From an uncultured Eubacteriales bacterium (GTDB lineage: Bacteria > Bacillota > Clostridia > Peptostreptococcales > Anaerovoracaceae), in contig ONRQ01000020.1 of NCBI GenBank assembly GCA_900320285.1, forward strand, positions 1 through 32,052: a stretch of 32,052 nucleotides of DNA. Reading direction: 5' to 3'. Of the stretch, positions 9,053-16,600 are shown piece by piece. How positions within the stretch are numbered: the first letter of the stretch is position 1; each line of letters begins with the position of its first letter. The notes under the pieces were generated by a model. It saw only the letters and a program-made list of their open reading frames with translations. It searched no databases and was not told the origin of the DNA. The position numbers and the translations under genes are program-made.

Positions 9053-10342
9053 TCAGTACAGCTGTTTCAATATCGAATCCGGATCATCGACCAGATTCGG
9101 AATCTCGGCTCTGTATAAACGGCCCGAAAAAGCCTCGCTCGGAAGCGATATAAACTTAACGCCTTGCGGGACGATAGGCTTATACATCGGATCGGCTATG
9201 ACAAAGGCCGCTCCTTCGAGCTCAGGGATTATGTCGTCCTCGTCAGGAGTCATCCGGTCGCACTCCCTGAGGATGCCCTCCGGGCACTCTGTAGCGCAGA
9301 GCACCTTCGCAGGGATACCGCACTCGAGCTCAATAGTACCTGCCAGCGACAGCGAGGTGATGCCCTCTCCGATCACTGCAGCAAAACCTTTTTCATATGT
9401 ACTTCTGTCTTTTCCGGTGCTTCCGTCAAGAAACACACCGGAGTCCACGCTTATCTCTGCCGATTCAAAAGTCTTCGCTCCGCCCTGCTCTTTAAACTTC
9501 TTCACACTGAGTATTATCTGATCTGCCAGCAGTCCCGGAAGATCATTGCCCACAGGGAATCCGATGGCATACGGCATGCCGAATCTTTCATACAGCACTC
9601 TGGCTGCGCCGTAACCGGCCGCCGAAACGACCAGGTTCACATCAGCTTCGGCTGAACGCCTTATATCATCCAGGCTGCATCCCATAGCCCACTTTGATAT
9701 TACCTCAAAGCCCTCTCTCTCCAGCCACTGAACGATGGAATCGTCCGTACCGTTAACCGAGAAGTCAAGCGGGGTAAGTCCGAGGACATTTACCTTGATG
9801 CCGTTCGGTTTCATGCAGCAGCTGTCCAGGACCGAAGCGAGCTTGCGCGCAGACATCTGCAGGGTGTTGCCTTCGCTGTTTTTACTATCCTCAGGATCAT
9901 CCACGAAGCGTTCCGCGATACCTGCGAAAGCCATCGACACTCCGTGTATGTATGTGTTCATGCCGGTAGTCGGGAATCCGAAGCACGGTATGCCGGTCCT
10001 GTGTTCTATGACCGATGCGACCGCTTCAAAATCGAAGCCTGTCATCGTAGGTATAGGTGTGCCGGCGATCGCGATGAATGCAGGCTTAAGTACTTCAGCC
10101 GCATCCACGATGTCGCTTATGAGCTTCTCATCATCACCCATTATCGCTTCCATCTCGCTGAGACCGGATATGTAGACCATGCTGTCCATATCGTACCAGC
10201 GCGGCTCATCGTGCGTAGTGTATGTAGAGTTGCAGCCCGACGCGTCGTGCATGATGGTCATTCCGCCCAGCTCAAAGAGCGCCGAGCTTACGCCCATCAC
10301 GTCCGCTGAATATGTCGAAATTATCCTTGCTGTCTGTTTCAT
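9053..10342 (-). CDS. Nitrogenase component 1-like protein, beta (NifK/BchB-like) subunit
   Basis: This 429-residue protein belongs to the nitrogenase component 1 superfamily (NifD/K, NifE/N, BchN/B, CfbD). It has the N-terminal signature H-D-A-S-G-C (Cys37), equivalent to the H-G-x-x-G-C P-cluster cysteine of NifK, followed by the D-S-M-V-Y-I-S-G and G-D-D-E-K-L blocks. The position that is T-T-C in NifK reads A-G-T-P-I-P, so that cysteine is absent and only one N-terminal cluster ligand remains. The ATG at 10342 overlaps the upstream stop as ATGA and has GAGGTG upstream; a GTG at 10351 is less likely. It is last in the operon, before a strong terminator. It should pair with the neighbouring alpha-like subunit as an oxidoreductase of unknown substrate, probably not dinitrogen. 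Confidence 0.82.
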   Translation of the reverse strand: MKQTARIISTYSADVMGVSSALFELGGMTIMHDASGCNSTYTTHDEPRWYDMDSMVYISGLSEMEAIMGDDEKLISDIVDAAEVLKPAFIAIAGTPIPTMTGFDFEAVASVIEHRTGIPCFGFPTTGMNTYIHGVSMAFAGIAERFVDDPEDSKNSEGNTLQMSARKLASVLDSCCMKPNGIKVNVLGLTPLDFSVNGTDDSIVQWLEREGFEVISKWAMGCSLDDIRRSAEADVNLVVSAAGYGAARVLYERFGMPYAIGFPVGNDLPGLLADQIILSVKKFKEQGGAKTFESAEISVDSGVFLDGSTGKDRSTYEKGFAAVIGEGITSLSLAGTIELECGIPAKVLCATECPEGILRECDRMTPDEDDIIPELEGAAFVIADPMYKPIVPQGVKFISLPSEAFSGRLYRAEIPNLVDDPDSILKQLY

Positions 10343-11709
10343 CGTACGCACACCTCACAGCCCAGGCCTTTTACCTGTACCAGTTCACGCATCTCCTTTT
10401 CTTCAAGGAATGCTTCGCGTATCAGCCTGCATGTTCTTATGACCGCCTCGTAACCGGTCATTCCTCCTCCTTCGACAACGTTGACGAAGTGATTGGTCTC
10501 CTCGAAGACTGCTGCTTTCTGCCCGATTGCCAGAATCTTTGCTTCACCCTTTTCTTCCGCATTCGCGGTGCGCGCGAACCTCATGCCCGGATGCACTGTC
10601 GGATAAATCATGAGATCCGGGTGCTCCTTCTGAAGGATGTCGAAAGCTGCCCTGTCACCTCCCGGTATGCCGTCAGCATATACTCTGGTAACATTCATGC
10701 CATGATCGAGCAAAAGCTTCGCGAGTCCGAGCGGTCTCGGGCAATATGTATAGTCGATGCTCACCGGCGTATCTCCGATCAGCTTTTTAGTTTCTTCCAG
10801 CTCCTTTTCGCACTCCGCTCTCAGAGCTGTGATCTCTTCACTGCTTCGAGGCGCGATCCCCAGCACTTCAGCGAGGCCAGCGAAGGTCTCATCGATCTCT
10901 TCATAGTCGAAGCTGAACTTCAGCGCGTAGTGGATGCCGCCGAGCCTTTCCGAAAGCATATCCCCTCCCGGTGCTGCGTCCGGATTATACGATATGTATA
11001 CACGGCTCTCCGCCATCTGCTGGTACTCATCGTAGCTTTTGCATGATGTGATCTCATGCACCTTAAGACCGGCGCCACTCAGGACCTTCATCAGGTCGCT
11101 GTCCTCATCCGTCGGAAGATCACTGCCGATTATGGCGACAGCCTCCGGATCGATGTCCCGTTCATGCAGGAGCATGTAAAGACGCGACCTCATGAGCTGG
11201 TCAGGGGTAAGTCCGCTTTTGCGCATGATAGGATTCATGTAGCAGTCGGTGAAATCGATGTCCGGGAAGCGTCTCCTGAGCTCAGCGTAGATCATGTCGA
11301 GATCGACTCCCGTAAAGTGATGCACGCAGCTTGTGTACACAAGGATCGCAGGCGGACGATTCGGAAGCTTGTTGATGATATCCGTCACTCCCTCAATAAC
11401 GAGGTCCTCCATGTCTCCGTCGAGCAGGTTGTTCTCTCTGATAGCTACAGTGGAGAATCTGTCCATTGTACCCATCTCAGCGGCAGTCAGGACGACTCCT
11501 CGCAGGCAGCCCGCGGCGCACACATATATCTGGTGCGATCCCGGAATGAGCATCCCCGTGTGGACGATGTTCCACGTGCCGCGTGCAGGAGATGAATACT
11601 CCAGCCCCGACCTGAACGGCGCAGGGAAATCCGCATCCGCGATTCTGACGTGCGGGATCTCGTCCGCGCTCAGTCTCACATTCTGTTTTTCGTTTACTTT
11701 TTTCAGCAT
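10339..11709 (-). CDS. Nitrogenase component 1-like protein, alpha (NifD/BchN-like) subunit
   Basis: The 456-residue protein is a second component 1 family member. Three N-terminal cysteines fit cluster ligands: Cys64 and Cys68 in V-C-A-A-G-C-L-R-G, and Cys128 in V-Y-T-S-C-V-H, the place of the conserved third cysteine in NifD and BchN. With Cys37 of its partner this makes a 3+1 set for one interfacial [4Fe-4S] cluster, as in protochlorophyllide reductase. I cannot find clear equivalents of the FeMo-cofactor Cys and His ligands. The extreme C-terminus has an added C-E-V-C pair (451, 454) two residues from the end. The ATG at 11709 overlaps the NifH-like stop (ATGCTGA), indicating translational coupling; an ATG at 11730 is also possible. 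Confidence 0.82.
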   Translation of the reverse strand: MLKKVNEKQNVRLSADEIPHVRIADADFPAPFRSGLEYSSPARGTWNIVHTGMLIPGSHQIYVCAAGCLRGVVLTAAEMGTMDRFSTVAIRENNLLDGDMEDLVIEGVTDIINKLPNRPPAILVYTSCVHHFTGVDLDMIYAELRRRFPDIDFTDCYMNPIMRKSGLTPDQLMRSRLYMLLHERDIDPEAVAIIGSDLPTDEDSDLMKVLSGAGLKVHEITSCKSYDEYQQMAESRVYISYNPDAAPGGDMLSERLGGIHYALKFSFDYEEIDETFAGLAEVLGIAPRSSEEITALRAECEKELEETKKLIGDTPVSIDYTYCPRPLGLAKLLLDHGMNVTRVYADGIPGGDRAAFDILQKEHPDLMIYPTVHPGMRFARTANAEEKGEAKILAIGQKAAVFEETNHFVNVVEGGGMTGYEAVIRTCRLIREAFLEEKEMRELVQVKGLGCEVCVR

Positions 11710-12473
11710 AATCTCATTTCCGAATTGCAAATCTCAAGCAGTTTCTTTGCCAGTCTGCGGTATTCGTCCGCCATCCCGCTGTCCGGGAAAGCCTCGATGA
11801 CAGTCTTTCCGAGATCTTCAGCATCGGTGACCGTATCGCTGCGGCTGAGCTCGCCTATTACTTCGGAGTGGATGTCCGAAGCGAGCTCCGCGACCTTGGC
11901 ATCTTCGTCCCGTACATTCCTGCGGTTGAGTATGATACCGCCAAGCGATGCGTATCCTCTGTCCTTAAAGCCGTCAAGCGCGACCGCTATGTTCGCGGCG
12001 GCATGTATGGCCATATTCTCGCCCGAAGTGATCACGAATACCTTGTCGGCATAGCCGCCGCGCATAGGCATCGAGAATCCTCCGCATACAACGTCGCCCA
12101 GAACGTCATAGATTACAACATCCGGCTTGAACGTTTCGTATGCGCCCTTTTCTTTGAGCTTGTCGAGAGCGGCTATGATGCCGCGTCCCGCGCAGCCGAG
12201 GCCCGGAGTAGGCCCGCCTGCTTCAACACAGATGACTCCGCCGTAGCCTTCCTTTACCATGTCTGAAAGCTCAAAGGCGTTCTTATGCTTCCTTACGAGA
12301 TCAAGCACCGTGGTCATTTCGCTCTGGCCATGGAGACTCGCGGTCGAATCTGCTTTAGGATCGCAGCCGATCTGCATCACCTTGTATCCCATGTCCGCCA
12401 GCGCTGCTGACACATTCGACACAGTGGTCGACTTGCCTATTCCGCCTTTCCCGTAAACTGCTATTTTTACCAT
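11703..12473 (-). CDS. NifH/BchL/CfbC-like ATP-dependent reductase component
   Basis: This 256-residue protein is a NifH-superfamily ATPase: a homodimer with one bridging [4Fe-4S] cluster that passes electrons to a component 1 partner at the cost of ATP. It starts with the P-loop G-K-G-G-I-G-K-S-T (9-17). Cluster ligands are Cys94 in G-L-G-C-A-G-R-G and Cys130 in G-D-V-V-C-G-G-F. The Arg next to Cys94 corresponds to the ADP-ribosylated arginine of NifH, though no DraT is in the window. It is shorter than NifH (about 275-295). A GGAAGG ribosome binding site precedes the ATG. The two component 1-like genes follow with overlapping codons, so the three form one functional unit; the partner pattern points away from true nitrogenase, since no nifE, nifN or nifB is present here. 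Confidence 0.92.
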   Translation of the reverse strand: MVKIAVYGKGGIGKSTTVSNVSAALADMGYKVMQIGCDPKADSTASLHGQSEMTTVLDLVRKHKNAFELSDMVKEGYGGVICVEAGGPTPGLGCAGRGIIAALDKLKEKGAYETFKPDVVIYDVLGDVVCGGFSMPMRGGYADKVFVITSGENMAIHAAANIAVALDGFKDRGYASLGGIILNRRNVRDEDAKVAELASDIHSEVIGELSRSDTVTDAEDLGKTVIEAFPDSGMADEYRRLAKKLLEICNSEMRLC

Positions 12474-12731
12474 TTCTGTTTCCTTCCTGTTAGTAAGCCG
12501 TTTTGACGCTGATGGCCGGTATGAGGCTCATTTGCCTGTTCTGCTTACTATATAATTAATATCTTTTGAAGGTGACTCCTGCCCGATAACCAAAACAGCC
12601 CCGCTCCGTGTGAAGCAAGGCTGTGCAGATACAAATATCAGTACGCGAAAAGCGTCCCTTCAAATGATCACCATCACATCTTGCTTCGGCCTCAAACCCT
12701 GTCTGAGGGATTTCGGCTTCAGGAGGATGTT
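12474..12731 (-). promoter_or_regulatory. Structured 258-bp leader before the NifH-like gene
   Basis: No gene fits here. On the minus strand, in order: an enclosing helix ACATC/GATGT (plus 12676-12680, 12726-12730) around a CCTCA/TGAGG hairpin (12690-12694, 12704-12708) and a repeated TTCGGCNTC (12685-12693, 12712-12720); a terminator-like stem ACAGCC/GGCTGT (12595-12600, 12619-12624) followed by only four T; and an 8-bp perfect stem TAGTAAGC/GCTTACTA (12491-12498, 12543-12550) ending just before the GGAAGG ribosome binding site. This arrangement suits an attenuator or riboswitch controlling the nif-like genes, but it matches no riboswitch class I can name. An internal promoter cannot be excluded. 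Confidence 0.45.
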
Positions 12732-12977
12732 TCAGACTTTGGCATAGGTCACCTTGGCATTTATACCGTCGAGGCGTCCGAGGGCACCGGTGAGTGAATT
12801 GATCTTATCCATCGGCGCGTCAATGGCTACGCTGATTATGCTGATCCCCTTTACTTTGTATGGGATCCCCATGCGTCCGATAATATATTCGGAATATTCA
12901 TGGAGGAGCTCATTCAGCGTTTCCACCCGGTCGGCCTGCGAGACGATAATGCTTATCAAGGCGACTCTTGTTTCCAT
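12732..12977 (-). CDS. TM1266-like small ACT/NikR-fold putative regulator
   Basis: The 81-residue protein resembles the TM1266 family, annotated as an iron-only hydrogenase system putative regulator. Characteristic parts are the start R-V-A-L-I-S-I-I-V, the central I-I-G-R-M-G-I-P and I-S-I-I-S-V-A-I-D, and the end G-R-L-D-G-I-N-A-K-V. The family fold is a ferredoxin-like ACT domain similar to the nickel-binding domain of NikR; it carries no DNA-binding domain of its own. In other anaerobes it sits beside the hydrogenase maturation genes hydE, hydF and hydG; here none of these is present and its neighbours are an MFS transporter and the NifH-like gene. An AGGAG site lies 7-8 nt before the ATG. 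A role as a metal or ligand sensor for the operon is inference. Confidence 0.82.
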   Translation of the reverse strand: METRVALISIIVSQADRVETLNELLHEYSEYIIGRMGIPYKVKGISIISVAIDAPMDKINSLTGALGRLDGINAKVTYAKV

Positions 12978-13021
12978 CGTTTTTCTCCTGTTTTCAATTG
13001 TAATGAGATTTTAACACATAC

Positions 13022-14266
13022 TCAGTCGTGCGGCAATCTCCTGTGATCCTCCACCTTGTTGATGCTCATGAACACAACTGCTGCTCCGGCAGCCGTTATC
13101 AGGGCCGCAACAAAGGTAAGCATCTTTGCTCCGGAAGCATCGAGTATCCAGCCTCCCGCAAAGCTCGCGATGATAGTCGCGAAAGTGAACATCATCGTGA
13201 AGAGGGACTGTCCTTTAACGGCTTCCCCCGGGCTCATTATCTCATTTATGTAATAGACCATGGCCGGCATCAGAAGTGCAAATGCTACCAGCTGGAATGC
13301 CTGCGCTGCAAAGAGCACCCCTACAGAACCTGCGAGCCAGCAGACCACGATCTTTCCGGTGAAACCTACTGACGCGATCTTTATAAGAGTCGTGCTCCGG
13401 AAATGCTTCTTTATTGTTCCGATGAAAAACATGGTAGGCATCTCCAGGAGAGCCATCAGTGAAAGAATTCTGCCTGTCTGTTCGGTAGTGCCTCCTACTC
13501 CGCCTGCTATCTGCGGCATGTAATTACTGAGGATGGCATTGCTGAAAAGCAGACCCGAGATTCCAAGGTTCATTATGAAAAAGTGCTTATTGCGTCTGAT
13601 GAACGCCCTGAGATCTATTCTTTCGTCATCATCCGCATCTGTTTCGGCCGGATTTCCGCCATGCTCCGCGATTTCAAGATCGTTTGCCTGCTTCATTTTT
13701 TTGAAGCTGTACTTTGTAAGGAAGAGCAGCGCTATCAGCAGCGCGCATGCTGCCTCTGTACATACCGGGACAGACATCTCGCCTTTCTTCTCTACGAGAG
13801 TTCCGAGCACTGCCACAATCGCGGAAAAGCCCAGTGACCCTCCTGCCCTTCCTATCCCGTAGTTTACAGTTGTGCCGCTTTCACTGAGCCTGAAGGCCAG
13901 CGAATTGAGCAGCGGCTGAAGCAGAGCATGAACAGCCAGAACGACAGCAATCGCCGCAGCCAGCATGAACGATCGCCCGGTAAAAACAAAATAACCCACA
14001 CAGATCAGCATCATGAGAAGTGTCATCCATACAGACGCGTCAATTATCTTTATTCCCTTTGCCCTGTCCATGTGGTCGGCAACAAAAGGCTGCAATCCCA
14101 GCGCCAGCAGATTTGCAGCAGCCAGAGTTATGCCTATGTGCATGTTGTCGTAGCCTTTTGCGAGCATAAAAACCGAGGCAAAACTGCCTGTGATACCGTA
14201 GATCATCCAGTATGCCCCGAGTGTTGATGCATATTCAGCATTAAGTTTTAACGATTTCAATTCCAA
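13022..14266 (-). CDS. MFS transporter, 12 membrane segments
   Basis: This 414-residue integral membrane protein has about twelve hydrophobic segments, with a central cytoplasmic loop (about 195-220, rich in Asp and Glu) separating two six-helix halves, as in the major facilitator superfamily. The pattern of its N-terminal half (A-Y-W-M-I-Y-G then A-D-H-M-D-R in loop 2-3) is closest to the LacY/NupG-like MFS_1-like group, but the solute cannot be told. The start is a TTG at 14266, supported by an AGGAG sequence five bases upstream; the next in-frame Met is deep in the first helix. It lies 15 nt after the hydrolase-family gene and 44 nt before the TM1266-like gene, so it probably moves the substrate or product of this operon. 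Confidence 0.86.
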   Translation of the reverse strand: MELKSLKLNAEYASTLGAYWMIYGITGSFASVFMLAKGYDNMHIGITLAAANLLALGLQPFVADHMDRAKGIKIIDASVWMTLLMMLICVGYFVFTGRSFMLAAAIAVVLAVHALLQPLLNSLAFRLSESGTTVNYGIGRAGGSLGFSAIVAVLGTLVEKKGEMSVPVCTEAACALLIALLFLTKYSFKKMKQANDLEIAEHGGNPAETDADDDERIDLRAFIRRNKHFFIMNLGISGLLFSNAILSNYMPQIAGGVGGTTEQTGRILSLMALLEMPTMFFIGTIKKHFRSTTLIKIASVGFTGKIVVCWLAGSVGVLFAAQAFQLVAFALLMPAMVYYINEIMSPGEAVKGQSLFTMMFTFATIIASFAGGWILDASGAKMLTFVAALITAAGAAVVFMSINKVEDHRRLPHD

Positions 14267-14281
14267 TTAGTCTCCTGTCTG

Positions 14282-14974
14282 TCAGAACTCATCAGGTGAG
14301 AACTCCAGCAGGCAATCATACTCTTCCTGTCCGAAAAGTGCAATATAATCGGCAACAGCTTTTTCGATCATCGCTTCCGCATCTTCCGGGAAGTGTCTGC
14401 GGAGCTCGTCAGCGACCGAGTAGTATATGTGGGCTGTGTGGAAGTTGAAATCCCTCATTGCGCTCGTGCCGAGTTCGGCTTTCTTGTCCGCGACCATTCT
14501 GACCTCTTCTTTGCTGAGAGGCTTTCCCCAGTCGAAGTCGCAGCGCTCACCGCCCCAGCTCATGGAAGTCGAGATAGGTGTGCAGACCGCACCGCAGCCG
14601 AATCCTTCATATACGGCAGCATCGACGTTCACGCAGTACTCGCGTCCGTATTCGAGGATGTCGTTTTTCTTCCACGCCTCGCACCATGCGCACTTTGCGA
14701 TATATGTCTGATAAGTAGGCTCCGATCGGAGCATACCGAACTCCATCTGGCCTGCGTAGTCAGGCTTCCACTCGCCGTACGCCTGATTTGTCCAGAGATC
14801 TACCGGATCCCCGGCCTTGCGCGCACGCTCGGCCATTCTGGCCCCACGTTCTTTTCCGTAGCGTATCATGCCGTCCTGAATGGCCGCCCTGCCTTCTTCG
14901 CCCTTAGCTTCAATTGCTGCGCGGCTGAGAAAGGCAAACATCATAGCCTGGTTCTCGATCCTGAGTTCTGCCAT
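14282..14974 (-). CDS. L-2-amino-thiazoline-4-carboxylic acid hydrolase family protein
   Basis: The 230-residue soluble protein looks like the ATC hydrolase family, named for the Pseudomonas enzyme that opens a cysteine-derived thiazoline ring; most members in anaerobes are uncharacterised. Cysteines are clustered in a way that suggests metal binding: C-A-W-C near 114-117, then G-C-G-A-V-C about 151-155 and a further Cys in G-E-R-C-D-F. The N-terminal third is helical. The ATG at 14974 is two bases beyond the stop of the flavoprotein gene, and its AAGGAG site lies inside that gene, so the two are tightly coupled. Family assignment rests on overall pattern; the true reaction in this operon is unknown. 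Confidence 0.65.
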   Translation of the reverse strand: MAELRIENQAMMFAFLSRAAIEAKGEEGRAAIQDGMIRYGKERGARMAERARKAGDPVDLWTNQAYGEWKPDYAGQMEFGMLRSEPTYQTYIAKCAWCEAWKKNDILEYGREYCVNVDAAVYEGFGCGAVCTPISTSMSWGGERCDFDWGKPLSKEEVRMVADKKAELGTSAMRDFNFHTAHIYYSVADELRRHFPEDAEAMIEKAVADYIALFGQEEYDCLLEFSPDEF

Positions 14975-14976
14975 TA

Positions 14977-15837
14977 TTAGTTCTCCTTTTCGATCTCGCT
15001 CAGGCGCTCAAGGATCGCGTGAGCCGCAATGTTTCCTTCACCTACCGCCTTCGCTATCTGATACGGCCTGCCCGTGCAGTCGCCCGCAGCGTAGCAGCCT
15101 TTAAAGTTGGTCTCCTGGCTGCGGCCTACCTTTATGTGCGCGCCGTCCATCTCAAGACCCGGAAGCACCGTCGACGGCGCGATGGCAGGCCTCAGAATAA
15201 AGATGCCGTCTACATCTATCTTAGTGCCATCCGTAAGTTCTATGGAATCGCATTTCATGCCGCCGTCAAGCTTCTTTACCGGCAGTTTGAGTACTTCTGC
15301 GTTTTCAGCATCTGTTTTGTAACCAAAGCTGGTGTATATATACAGCTTGCCGCAGATCTCCTCCAGATATTTTATATCGTGCTCCATGCGCTCGTCCGTG
15401 CAGTATACGGCTGCGGTCTTTCCCTTGTAAAGGAAGCCGTCGCATGTGGCGCAGTAGCTCACGCCTGCGCCCAGAAGCCTTGCTTCATTCTCCATTCCCT
15501 TTGCAGCAGCGATGCCTGTGGAGAGCAGCACGGTACGCGCTTCAAACATCTCGTTGTCTGCGAGTATCATGTAGCTGCCGCCCATGTCGGCGATGTTGGT
15601 AACGCGCTTGTCGACAGGCTCGAGTCCAAGCTCCTCAGCCTGCTCGCGGAACTTCCTGTTCAGATCCGCGCCGCTTACCATAGGTACGCCCGGATAGTTT
15701 GCTATCTTCTCAGACTTGCCTACCTTATCGCTCAGCTCATTTGAACCGAACCAGATGATATCCTTGTTGTGCAGCTTCAGAGTAAGTGCCGCTGAAAGAC
15801 CCGCAGGTCCGGTCCCAATAATAGCAACATCAAACAT
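14977..15837 (-). CDS. Thioredoxin-reductase-like flavoprotein lacking the NADPH motif
   Basis: The start at 15837 follows AAAGGGG and gives 286 residues. The FAD domain begins I-I-G-T-G-P-A-G (6-13) and closes with the Y-A-A-G-D-C motif (249-254). The redox-active disulfide C-A-T-C is at 129-132, as in thioredoxin reductase. However the second nucleotide-binding segment, normally G-G-G-x-S-A about 20 residues later, reads A-V-Y-C-T-D-E-R-M-E-H, and the H-R-R-x-x-x-R phosphate-binding motif is missing. The loss resembles the ferredoxin-dependent or other non-NADPH flavin thioredoxin reductases of clostridia. In this operon it could take electrons from ferredoxin and reduce a disulfide or a metal site; that is inference. 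It is shorter than canonical TrxB (about 310). Confidence 0.85.
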   Translation of the reverse strand: MFDVAIIGTGPAGLSAALTLKLHNKDIIWFGSNELSDKVGKSEKIANYPGVPMVSGADLNRKFREQAEELGLEPVDKRVTNIADMGGSYMILADNEMFEARTVLLSTGIAAAKGMENEARLLGAGVSYCATCDGFLYKGKTAAVYCTDERMEHDIKYLEEICGKLYIYTSFGYKTDAENAEVLKLPVKKLDGGMKCDSIELTDGTKIDVDGIFILRPAIAPSTVLPGLEMDGAHIKVGRSQETNFKGCYAAGDCTGRPYQIAKAVGEGNIAAHAILERLSEIEKEN

Positions 15838-15907
15838 AAATACCCCTTTCATAGTCAGTGTATAGAAGCCTCAAAAGTCTCTCTCCCGGATACTTTTGGG
15901 TCTTCAG

Positions 15908-16585
15908 TTACAGTGCTTTCGACAGCTCTATCTGGCGGCGCAGCCAGCTGATCCATGCGTCGAAACCTTCGCCTGTCTTCGCCGATACGAAGAAGATCTC
16001 CGACAGCGGATTCAGAGCGTGTACTCTCTCAACAAACGCATCATCATCGAACGCAAAGAACTTGCGTGTATCTGTCTTGTTTACCAGCACAGCCTGCGTA
16101 ACCGTGAACATGAGAGGATATTTCAGCGGCTTGTCGTCGCCTTCAGGTACCGACAAAATCTCAATATTGATGTTGGCGCCTGTATCCTGCTCAGCCGTGC
16201 ATACCAGATTGCCGACGTTCTCAAGGAACACGACATCGAGATCCTTTGTGTCGAACTCGTTGATAGCAGCCTGTGTCATAGCGGCGTCCATGCAGCACTC
16301 TCCGCCTGTGTGGATCTGCATCGAGCGGACCCCTGCTTCTGCCATCTTATCTGCATCGACAGTTGCCTCTATGTCCGCTTCCATGACACCTATATTGTAT
16401 TCATTGCCAAGCTCGGCTATGGTGCGCAGAAGAGTCGTGGTCTTGCCGGCTCCCGGCGATGCCATAACGTTCACCATGAAAGTGCCGTTCTGCTTGTTCT
16501 GCGCTCTTACCTCTGCGGCAATGCGGTCATTTTCTTCGAAAATGCCTACGTTTACATCTATTACTCTTACATTATTTTCTGACAT
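15908..16585 (-). CDS. HypB-type GTPase, copy 1 (altered metal site)
   Basis: HypB is a SIMIBI-class GTPase that delivers nickel to [NiFe]-hydrogenase. This 225-residue copy has the P-loop S-P-G-A-G-K-T (43-49), L-E-N-V-G-N-L (121-127), N-K-T-D (169-172) and the V-P-E-G-D-D-K-P-L-K-Y-P block typical of HypB. The metal-binding Cys-His pair of the G domain is changed to Cys97-Cys98 (G-G-E-C-C-M-D). It has no N-terminal C-x-x-C-G-C or His-rich nickel tail. The start follows a GAGG site. It lies 15 nt after a second HypB gene and 70 nt before the flavoprotein gene. No hypA, hypC-F or hydrogenase gene is in the window, so its client may be the nitrogenase-like enzyme. Confidence 0.9.
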   Translation of the reverse strand: MSENNVRVIDVNVGIFEENDRIAAEVRAQNKQNGTFMVNVMASPGAGKTTTLLRTIAELGNEYNIGVMEADIEATVDADKMAEAGVRSMQIHTGGECCMDAAMTQAAINEFDTKDLDVVFLENVGNLVCTAEQDTGANINIEILSVPEGDDKPLKYPLMFTVTQAVLVNKTDTRKFFAFDDDAFVERVHALNPLSEIFFVSAKTGEGFDAWISWLRRQIELSKAL

Positions 16586-16600
16586 ATCTTTTTCCTCATT

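Noticed and set aside
9053-12473. A nitrogen fixation (nifHDK) locus
   Set aside because: The component 1-like subunits lack the second beta cysteine and clear FeMo-cofactor ligands, and no nifE, nifN, nifB or nifV accompanies them. A nitrogenase-like reductase is the safer call.
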